DNA from: Treponema sp.
GTDB lineage: Bacteria > Spirochaetota > Spirochaetia > Treponematales > Treponemataceae
Length of the DNA: 11,201 nucleotides
NCBI GenBank assembly: GCA_016296655.1
Contig: JAEDIW010000063.1
Coordinates: forward strand, 1-11,201
Direction: 5' to 3'
Shown: one piece after another, positions 6,231 through 11,201 of the stretch
Position numbering within the stretch: position 1 is the first letter of the stretch
How the letters are laid out: every line of letters starts with the position of its first letter
Position numbers and translations under genes: made by a program
Notes under the pieces: generated by a model
What the model was told of the DNA's origin: nothing
The model's input: only the letters and a program-made list of their open reading frames with translations
Database searches by the model: none

Positions 6231-6842
6231 TCAGTAAGTACGAACGATATTTGAAAGAATACCGACAATCCGAACATTCTGGCTATAAATTGCCTGGAAA
6301 GCAGGATTTTCTGGCTGAAGCCGGATTCTGCTAGATTCCTTGTAATAACGTTTTAATGTTATTGCATCATCAAGCACAGCAACTACAATCTGTCCGTCAG
6401 CAGCTGTAGAAGCCTGCTCTACAACAGCCAAATCACCTTCAAGAATTCCTGCATTTATCATGCTGGAACCTCTTACACGCAGTGCAAAATAATTTTTGTC
6501 AGGACGCACAAAAGGTTCCGTCAAGGCTACATAACCGTCAAGATTTTCTTCACAAAGCAATGGTTTTCCAGCAGCAACAGTTCCAAGTAAAGGGACCTTA
6601 CTTACATACGGTGATGTCTCACGTTTTAAGTCATTGCGCAGAACTTTGATAGAGCGGGAACGCTTCTGACTTTGAGATAAATATCCTTTTTTCTGCAATG
6701 CAGCTATGTGATCCTGAACAGCCCGAAGGGAAATGCCGAAATGCTCCCCAATTTCCCTGACTGTAGGAGGAAAAGAATTATCTTCTGTAAAATCTGAAAT
6801 AAAGGATAATACTTCTTTTTGACGATTTGTAACTTCTCTCAT
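6231..6842 (-). CDS. lexA: LexA SOS repressor
   Basis: This is the transcription repressor of the DNA-damage response, inactivated by RecA-stimulated self-cleavage. The N-terminal winged helix (1-65) carries TNRQKEVLSFI, PPTVREIGEHFGIS and AVQDHIAALQKKGYL, as in canonical LexA. The cleavage bond is Ala91-Gly92 in GTVAAGKP. The self-protease dyad is present: Ser127 in GSSM (usually G-D/N-S-M) and Lys164 in ITLKRY. The 203-aa length is normal. The gene starts 3 nt after the HPr stop and ends 2 nt before holA, so it is an internal operon gene with only a weak purine-rich GAAGAAG upstream. I could not identify a confident operator, because the treponemal LexA motif is not known to me. Confidence 0.92.
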   Translation of the reverse strand: MREVTNRQKEVLSFISDFTEDNSFPPTVREIGEHFGISLRAVQDHIAALQKKGYLSQSQKRSRSIKVLRNDLKRETSPYVSKVPLLGTVAAGKPLLCEENLDGYVALTEPFVRPDKNYFALRVRGSSMINAGILEGDLAVVEQASTAADGQIVVAVLDDAITLKRYYKESSRIRLQPENPAFQAIYSQNVRIVGILSNIVRTY

Positions 6843-6845
6843 AAC

Positions 6846-7112
6846 TTATTCTTCTTCAAACTTTGACTCAAATAAAGCTTCGATGGTTTTTGCAGCTTCT
6901 TTTTCATCACTGCCTTCTGCCTGAAGTTTTATAACCGAATTATAGCCTGCCGCCATAGTAATAACACCCATAATAGATTTTGCATTTGCAGAAATGTCAT
7001 CACGAATAAGAAGAATCTCGCTTTCAAACCTATTGGCAGTCTGCGAAATAATCGCGGCAGGCCGTGCATGAATTCCTGCACGATTCTTAACTGTTAATAA
7101 TTTTTCGACCAT
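6846..7112 (-). CDS. ptsH: Phosphocarrier protein HPr
   Basis: This 88-aa HPr has both classical phosphorylation sites: His15 in NRAGIHARPAA, modified by PEP and enzyme I, and Ser46 in NAKSIMGVI, the target of HPr kinase/phosphorylase. The helix after Ser46 and the C-terminal AEGSDEKEAAKTIEALF match the family. Encoding directly downstream of hprK (63-nt gap) makes HprK its likely modifier. Enzyme I and PTS permeases are not in this window, so transport versus purely regulatory use cannot be decided here. AGGGGA about 8 nt upstream of the ATG serves as ribosome binding site. The gap to hprK holds TATAAA on the minus strand but no good -35. Confidence 0.93.
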   Translation of the reverse strand: MVEKLLTVKNRAGIHARPAAIISQTANRFESEILLIRDDISANAKSIMGVITMAAGYNSVIKLQAEGSDEKEAAKTIEALFESKFEEE

Positions 7113-7175
7113 AAAAGTTTCCCCTATTTTTATAGCTATGGGTCAATGCATAATCCTTGCCCTTAATTTGCAAAA

Positions 7176-8165
7176 TCAATAAAAATCATCGCCACTATAG
7201 TAAACAGCCTGGGCTTCTCCAGTTTCAATCCATTTAATAATATTCTGGTTAAAATCTCTGGCGGAAAAATAACCCATTCTTTTTAACCGTTCATTTTTAG
7301 CAGCTGCTTCCAAAATAATCGGCAAATTTCTTCCCGGTTTTACAGGAATTTCAAGCATAGGAACTTTTACTCCAAACAGTTCTACAGTCTTTTGATCAGT
7401 TCCGATTCTGTCGTAAACTTTTTGGGAATCCCATTCTTCAAGATTTACAACAAGCTGAATTTCCTTTTGATTACGAATGGCACCAACACCGTACATCTGC
7501 GTAACATTTATAATTCCAAGTCCTCGGATTTCCATGTGGTGGCTTATCTGATTGTTTGCTCCCTGACCAATTATCGTATTTCCGTTAACACAGCGCATTT
7601 CAACAATATCATCTGCAACAAGCCGATGCCCGCGTTCAACAAGTTCAAGCGCAGCTTCACTCTTTCCAACTCCTGAATGACCAGAAAGGAAAATGCCGAT
7701 ACCATAAACTTCAACAAGAACTCCATGCATAGTCTTGTGAGGTGCAAAAACCGTCGAAACTACACGCAGCAATCTTGATGAAAAATCCGATGATTCCAAA
7801 TCTGTCTGCAAAACAGGACAGTTCGCTTCTTCTGCAATGGCAAGAAATTCTTTGTTAGGTTCAAGTCTATGGGTAAAAACACAGCATGGAACCTGATAAG
7901 TAAAAAGCTTTTTTATATTTTCCGAATTGCCTTCATTCTTAAGCTTCGCAAGATAAGCTGTTTCTCCACGTCCAAAAACCTGAACGCGCTGATACGCAAA
8001 AGCTTCATAAAAACCTGACAATGCAAGCCCAGGCCTGTTCACATCAGGAACAATCAACGGACGTGTCAGACCGCGCCTTCCAGCAATGCATTTTAAATTT
8101 AAGGAATCATGCCCTTGAAGCTCCAGTTCAAGAAGATCAAGGACTGTAAATTTTTTCTCAGCCAT
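7176..8165 (-). CDS. hprK: HPr kinase/phosphorylase
   Basis: This bifunctional enzyme phosphorylates Ser46 of HPr with ATP (or pyrophosphate) and removes the phosphate with inorganic phosphate. The 329-aa protein has the regulatory N-terminal domain (1-135) and the catalytic core. The core has the conserved His147 (TMHGVLVEV), Walker A GHSGVGKS (162-169), the acidic DD at 185-186, the family signature EIRGLGIINV (212-221) and the C-terminal loop KPGRNLPIILEAAA (276-289). All key residues are present, so it should be active. It heads the hprK-HPr-lexA-holA run. No Shine-Dalgarno precedes the ATG; the promoter described at 8174-8202 would start transcription about 2 nt before it, implying a leaderless message. 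Confidence 0.93.
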   Translation of the reverse strand: MAEKKFTVLDLLELELQGHDSLNLKCIAGRRGLTRPLIVPDVNRPGLALSGFYEAFAYQRVQVFGRGETAYLAKLKNEGNSENIKKLFTYQVPCCVFTHRLEPNKEFLAIAEEANCPVLQTDLESSDFSSRLLRVVSTVFAPHKTMHGVLVEVYGIGIFLSGHSGVGKSEAALELVERGHRLVADDIVEMRCVNGNTIIGQGANNQISHHMEIRGLGIINVTQMYGVGAIRNQKEIQLVVNLEEWDSQKVYDRIGTDQKTVELFGVKVPMLEIPVKPGRNLPIILEAAAKNERLKRMGYFSARDFNQNIIKWIETGEAQAVYYSGDDFY

Positions 8166-8168
8166 ATA

Positions 8169-8181
8169 TGTATACTATACA
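8169..8181 (-). promoter_or_regulatory. Palindromic operator candidate over the hprK -10
   Basis: TGTATA, one central G, TATACA form a perfect 13-bp palindrome that includes the -10 TATAGT and lies 4 nt from the ATG. A dimeric repressor bound here would block polymerase. TATA-rich palindromes also arise from promoter sequence itself, so the function is a guess. Confidence 0.4.
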
Positions 8182-8202
8182 CTTAGATAACCATTTATGC
8201 AA
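8174..8202 (-). promoter_or_regulatory. Sigma-70-type promoter of hprK
   Basis: On the minus strand TTGCAT (8202-8197) and TATAGT (8179-8174) are separated by exactly 17 nt. This is the best promoter match in the window. The start of transcription would be near 8167. Confidence 0.75.
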
Positions 8203-8227
8203 CGAAAATTTTTATTGAACATTTAGA

Positions 8228-8298
8228 GAATGCTGATTAACACTCAAAGCCATTATTCAGCACATTCCGGCAAATTGCCGTAAATCATTGACTTACGG
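8228..8298. other. Run of overlapping inverted repeats upstream of hprK
   Basis: Three pairings crowd into 71 bases. GAATGCTGA (8228-8236) pairs with TCAGCACATTC (8257-8267) apart from a 2-nt bulge. CGGCAA and TTGCCG (8268-8280) form a 13-nt palindrome. CCGTAA (8278-8283) pairs with TTACGG (8293-8298). The last two share bases, so they exclude each other. The region lies in the 344-nt gap between hpf and hprK, which otherwise holds the hpf terminator and the hprK promoter. It might be a regulator site, a processed RNA tail, or chance in AT-rich DNA. Confidence 0.3.
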
Positions 8299-8455
8299 AT
8301 TATCAGCTGCTTTCAAAATTAAAACTAAAAAATCTTCAATAGATTTTATTCAGTTTTCCTTAGGTTTTCCCCAAAAATTAATGTTTTCCAATATTAAGGG
8401 CAGAAAAAAACAACGAAGTTTTACCAGACATTTTTTATCTTTGCATTAAACCTTG

Positions 8456-8495
8456 AAAAAAAAAGCTGCCTCAAAAACTTTCAAGACAGCTTTTT
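8456..8495 (-). terminator. Intrinsic terminator of hpf
   Basis: On the minus strand GCTGTCTT pairs with GAGGCAGC (with G-U pairs), followed by T9 (8464-8456). On the plus strand T5 (8491-8495) also follows the stem, so it could act both ways. It starts 15 nt past the hpf stop and separates hpf from the hprK operon. Confidence 0.8.
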
Positions 8496-8509
8496 ATGAA
8501 GGAATCAGG

Positions 8510-8800
8510 CTACTTTTTTTCCTGAACCTTGTCCTTTTCCTTTTTGATTTTATTGTCAAGAACATCCATCATTTTGTTTAATCCGGCATTAAAGTCAAAA
8601 TCACTGCCAGTTACATGAGCCTGTGGACCCCACTTAAAATGAACAGTTGTATCAAAAGAATATTCTTTGTCATGCTTTACTTTTAAAGTCAAATCGACAA
8701 TTAAATCTTCAGCATAATCAATTCTCTTCAATTTTTTTTCAATCATTTCCGACTGTTTTTGCTCCAATTCAAATCCAACTGCAGAAATGTTTTTTGTCAT
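8510..8800 (-). CDS. hpf: Ribosome hibernation promoting factor, short form
   Basis: This 96-aa protein of the HPF/RaiA family binds the 30S subunit in the tRNA and mRNA channel and stalls idle ribosomes. The family fold is visible: strand NISAVGFELEQKQSEMIEKKLKRI, DLTLKVKHDKEYSFDTTVHFKWG, then FDFNAGLNKMMDVLDNKIKKEKDKVQEKK as the Asp- and Lys-rich final helix. The second, dimerising domain of long HPF is absent, so by itself it would not form 100S particles in the long-HPF manner. ATG 8800 has AGGAG (8810-8806) 5 nt upstream. Its position after rpoN matches the conserved rpoN-hpf linkage in other phyla, but here 722 nt with a repeat array lie between the two. Confidence 0.88.
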   Translation of the reverse strand: MTKNISAVGFELEQKQSEMIEKKLKRIDYAEDLIVDLTLKVKHDKEYSFDTTVHFKWGPQAHVTGSDFDFNAGLNKMMDVLDNKIKKEKDKVQEKK

Positions 8801-9125
8801 ATTAGCTCCTTACCCGAAAAGTCAAAAAATACAGTCAAACTGAATGCAGGTACAGAAATAAGATTTCTGAAAATGGATTTTCCAGAAATTTCATAACGCT
8901 TTCCGCTGCATTTTAAATTTTCAGACAGCCCGGTATTTTTTTTTAAGCGTGTATGCTTTCTTGCAACGAAGTTTTGCATACAGCATGGCAAGATGAATGC
9001 AACCTGAAAGGTAAACTTTCACCTCAGACCTTACGATTTAAAGTATAACCCTGAAATGCAAAAAAGACAAAATTTAAAAACATTCATATTTCCGGAAACT
9101 GGTAAAATGGAAGGCCGAAGCATGA
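8801..9125. other. Intergenic region upstream of hpf with small hairpins
   Basis: No convincing gene is present. CAGAAAT and ATTTCTG (8853-8869) form a perfect 7-bp stem with loop AAG. GAAAAT and ATTTTC (8869-8882) form an adjacent palindrome. The region must hold the hpf promoter if hpf is transcribed on its own. TTGCAA on the minus strand (near 8975) is a possible -35, but no good -10 follows, so I do not assign one. Confidence 0.3.
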
Positions 9126-9406
9126 GCTTAAAGCCTTGACCAAACCGTTTGTCGGGCTTAAAAAAATTTTTAGCCATACGGTTTTGTCAAGGCACGCTGG
9201 CGCTTAAAGCCTTGACCAAACCGTTTGTCGGGCTTAAAAAAAATTTTTAGCCATACGGTTTTGTCAAGGCACGCTGACGCTTAAAGCCTTGACTAAACCG
9301 TTTGTCGGGCTTAAAAAAAATTCTTAGCCATACGGTTTTGTCAAGGCACGCTGGCGCTTAAAGCCTTGACTAAACCGTTTGTCGGGCTCAAAAAAAATTT
9401 TTAGCC
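9126..9406. repeat. Tandem array of 76-77 bp hairpin units, about 3.7 copies
   Basis: Units begin at 9126, 9202, 9279 and 9356 (lengths 76, 77, 77, then a truncated copy) and are nearly identical. Each full unit has an outer stem, GCCTTGACCAAACCG against CGGTTTTGTCAAGGC (9133-9147 with 9179-9193 in unit 1, one mismatch). An inner AT-rich stem is GGCTTAAAAA against TTTTTAGCC. Differences are few: C or T in TTGACC/TTGACT, A-run length, CTGGC or CTGAC, and TTTTT or TTCTT. The last copy loses the outer arm, but its inner stem is lengthened to CGGGCT/AGCCCG and runs straight into the GC-rich element that follows. Units are contiguous with no spacers, so this is not CRISPR. It lies between rpoN and hpf. 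Confidence 0.92.
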
Positions 9407-9503
9407 CGCCATGGAGGCAGGCGAAGCCGCGACTGGAAGGAACGGAGTGACTGAAGCCGCCGAGCGTGAGCGAGTGCCGGAACGGCGGTCTTCCAGCTCC
9501 TTG
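9407..9503. repeat. GC-rich structured element downstream of rpoN
   Basis: This segment of high GC content abuts the tandem array and lies just past the rpoN stop. CTGGAAG (9433-9439) pairs with CTTCCAG (9490-9496), and inside that CCGCC (9457-9461) pairs with GGCGG (9484-9488), giving a nested hairpin of about 64 nt. GAGCG-type direct repeats fill the loop. The base composition is unlike the genes on both sides. It has the look of an extragenic palindromic or small mobile non-coding element, and may also help to end rpoN transcription. Confidence 0.5.
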
Positions 9504-9522
9504 CTCCTGAAAATAAAAAAAA

Positions 9523-11076
9523 TCATCGGGAATAAGAAGATTCAATATTCAGCTGGGCACGGTACTTTGCCACTGTTCTTCTGGCAATTTTTATACCTTT
9601 TGCCTCAAGCAATTCGACAATTTTCTGGTCGGAAAGACGTTTGGCCTGTGGCGGCTGGGATTTTATGATGCTGGAAATTTCAAATTTTACAGACTGCCTT
9701 GAAATGCTTTCCGGAGCGCTGGAAATTTGTTGAATGCTATCCTTTTGCTGAACTGCATTTGAAAAGAAAAACTTGATTGGAAAAAGTCCCCACTCACATT
9801 GAATGTATTTGCTGTTTGCCATGCGTGAAACAGTAGCTTCGTGAACTTCAATAGCGTCTGCAACATCTTTCTGCCTAAGCGGCACAAGATATTTAGGCCC
9901 TTTTTCAAAAAACGCAAGCTGAAAGCGGACAATTGCAGAACAGGCACGAACAATCGTCTGACTGCGGAATTCCAAATTTTCAATGAAAATCCGGGCATTT
10001 TTCACAGAACTTTCTATAAATTTTTTCTCTTCAGAAGAAACTGAATGCTCACCTTTTCTGTCCGATGCAGATTTTTCGAACTGAAGGTAATCAGAAGCCA
10101 GACAAACAGACGGAATTACATTGTCTGCTACTGAAATTTTGAATGACGAACGGCCGTTTCCTGAAACAACATCTTTTTCCTGAAAAGTTCCTGCACCAGA
10201 ATCTGGAATCTTTGTTACATAAACATCAGGAACTACAAAAGGGCTTGCAGCAGATGCAAACTGTCTTGCAGGTCTGGGCTCAAGAGTTTTTATAAAGCTG
10301 ATGGCATTTTCAATATCCTGAACAGTAAAATTTTCAGAAAGAAAGCCAGATTTTTCCAATTCAGAAGAGGAAGCTGCAAAAACTTTCTTTTTCTGTCCCG
10401 CAGCAAAATCCTGAATTTTTTTCAAAACAAGGGCAGGTCTTGGAGGCGACAGAAAATCAAAATGGCCGTCCAAAAGAAAAAGCGCAGCTGGAGGAGCATC
10501 TGGCCGGGCTTTTGCCTGAACGAAAAGACTTTCTTCAATATTTGTGCAGCAAGTGCCTAAAGGCTCCAGATTCTGCACAAAATCAAGGCAGAATTCCAAA
10601 AGAGCGGCAGTTTGATTTGAATCAGATTTGTCAAGCATTGAATACGGGGATAAAATATGAAAACCTGACGAATCAAGATTTTCAATCAGCCGGCGGCACA
10701 GCGAGTACTGGGATTCCGAAACCCTTGAAGAATTCAGCTGAGAAAGCAGATGCTGCTGCAAAGTTTCCCTGTTGTCAGGGCGGCTTTCAAGAATTTCCTG
10801 AAAAGCGTCGGCTTTTTCCTGACCTCTGGCAGAGGATGAACCATAATGCAGGTTATCAGAAAAATTTTTTGAAATCTTGCTTACCGAAGAAACTCCATTC
10901 AGCGGATCTTTGTCAATTTCAAGCGCAGGATTTTTATCCACTGCCGAAAAAACTTCACTGCGAAGCTCCTGACTGTTCATCGACAGCAAAGACAGCGAAT
11001 AAATCTGCCTCTGGCTCATTTTCTGGGATTGAATTTGAGAAGTGCGCTGAGTCTGCTGAAAACTTATTTCCGCCAT
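9523..11076 (-). CDS. rpoN: RNA polymerase sigma-54 factor
   Basis: This sigma factor recognises -24/-12 promoters and needs an ATP-driven enhancer-binding activator to open DNA. The 517-aa protein has region I at the N-terminus (about 12-53, Gln/Ser-rich with SLLSMNSQELRSEVFSAVDKNPALEI, where activators act). A variable acidic and Ser-rich linker follows (54-100), then the core-binding domain (about 100-280, including LEPRPARQF). The central helix-turn-helix is at about 399-425 (LRQKDVADAIEVHEATVSRMANSKYI), followed by the WGLFPIKFFFSNA motif. The RpoN box ARRTVAKYR at 498-506 contacts the -24 element and is exact. It is a little longer than typical (about 470-490 aa) because of the linker and an insertion near 290-310. 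ATG 11076 has no Shine-Dalgarno; TAAAAT lies directly before it. The product ends 18 nt before the GC-rich repeat. Confidence 0.92.
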   Translation of the reverse strand: MAEISFQQTQRTSQIQSQKMSQRQIYSLSLLSMNSQELRSEVFSAVDKNPALEIDKDPLNGVSSVSKISKNFSDNLHYGSSSARGQEKADAFQEILESRPDNRETLQQHLLSQLNSSRVSESQYSLCRRLIENLDSSGFHILSPYSMLDKSDSNQTAALLEFCLDFVQNLEPLGTCCTNIEESLFVQAKARPDAPPAALFLLDGHFDFLSPPRPALVLKKIQDFAAGQKKKVFAASSSELEKSGFLSENFTVQDIENAISFIKTLEPRPARQFASAASPFVVPDVYVTKIPDSGAGTFQEKDVVSGNGRSSFKISVADNVIPSVCLASDYLQFEKSASDRKGEHSVSSEEKKFIESSVKNARIFIENLEFRSQTIVRACSAIVRFQLAFFEKGPKYLVPLRQKDVADAIEVHEATVSRMANSKYIQCEWGLFPIKFFFSNAVQQKDSIQQISSAPESISRQSVKFEISSIIKSQPPQAKRLSDQKIVELLEAKGIKIARRTVAKYRAQLNIESSYSR

Positions 11077-11127
11077 ATTTTACACTTTGAAAAAATATCT
11101 TTTTCTTTTCATTAAATTTTATTTTGT

Positions 11128-11201
11128 GGGGCGGCTTTTTGCATCAAGATGCAAAAACCAGGCTATCCGTGGCTTCGGCGTCTTACGCGCCTACGGTGCC
11201 C
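11128..11201. repeat. GC-rich hairpin element upstream of rpoN, cut by the window edge
   Basis: This segment is GC-rich after an AT-rich spacer. TTTTTGCATC (11136-11145) and GATGCAAAAA (11148-11157) form a perfect 10-bp inverted repeat with only AA between. The rest (GGCTTCGG, GTCTTACGCGCC, CTACGGTGCCC) is typical of extragenic repeats that I associate with Treponema genomes; this is recollection, not a search. It runs off the right end. The 51 bases between it and the rpoN start must contain the rpoN promoter unless transcription enters from outside. Confidence 0.5.

Noticed and set aside
8797..8991. 64-aa minus-strand frame overlapping the hpf start by 4 nt
   Set aside because: It has no ribosome binding site, no recognisable family and a low-complexity basic sequence. 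hpf has its own strong AGGAG.
9191..9210. Sigma-54 type promoter inside the repeat units (GGCACG followed by GC)
   Set aside because: The GG to GC distance is 11 rather than 12, and the TTGC part of the -12 element is absent.
9126..9406. CRISPR array
   Set aside because: The units are contiguous and nearly identical over their whole 76-77 bp. There are no unique spacers of constant length and no cas genes in the window.
9324..9545. 73-aa minus-strand frame through the repeats and the end of rpoN
   Set aside because: It is built from the repeat units and the GC-rich hairpin, has no ribosome binding site, and overlaps rpoN in another frame.
10440..11090. 216-aa plus-strand frame opposite rpoN
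   Set aside because: It lies wholly antisense to a well supported gene, and its composition is a shadow of the rpoN codons.

Overview
The window looks like chromosomal DNA of a low-to-moderate GC host-associated spirochete, most likely a Treponema. The reasons are a translationally overlapped TmpA/TmpB-like membrane antigen pair, a cluster of rpoN, short hpf, hprK, HPr and lexA, relaxed lipobox usage, and GC-rich hairpin elements between AT-rich genes. This is a family-level judgement from recalled protein features; no search was run. No tRNA, rRNA, transposase, integrase or CRISPR array was recognised.

Layout. 1-137: GC-rich intergenic DNA with a hairpin, not recognised as coding. 180-1822: two minus-strand genes, pgsA (phosphatidylglycerophosphate synthase) and, upstream of it, a cytidylate-kinase-like protein with a degenerate P-loop and a BON-like tail. 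1944-2531: a plus-strand NUDIX hydrolase, divergent from the kinase-like gene. 2533-2630: a 16-bp perfect inverted repeat between convergent genes, probably a two-way terminator. 2726-4485: the tmpA/tmpB-like operon on the minus strand (lipoprotein, then a LysM-like periplasmic protein, 4-nt overlap). 4701-4931: a promoter, a structured leader with a terminator and a hairpin beside the ribosome binding site. 4932-5156: a small PC4/YdbC-like nucleic-acid-binding protein (plus strand).

5209-11076 is one long run of minus-strand regulatory genes. In transcription order it is rpoN (sigma-54), a 76-77 bp tandem hairpin array plus a GC-rich element, hpf (ribosome hibernation factor), a terminator, then hprK, HPr, lexA and holA with gaps of 63, 3 and 2 nt. 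The last four look like one operon driven by a good sigma-70-type promoter right in front of hprK. That promoter is so close to the ATG that the mRNA should be leaderless, and a perfect 13-bp palindrome covers its -10.

How the genes fit together. rpoN-hpf-hprK-HPr resembles the proteobacterial rpoN-hpf-ptsN-rapZ-npr cluster, with HPr kinase/phosphorylase in place of EIIA-Ntr and RapZ. It would connect carbon/PTS state to sigma-54 transcription and ribosome hibernation. LexA and the DNA polymerase III delta subunit are attached to the end of this operon, which places the SOS repressor and a replisome clamp-loader subunit under the hprK promoter. The main unexplained structures are the tandem hairpin array (9126-9406), the leader RNA candidate (about 4734-4886), the hprK operator-like palindrome, and the long-looped inverted repeat at 2533-2630.
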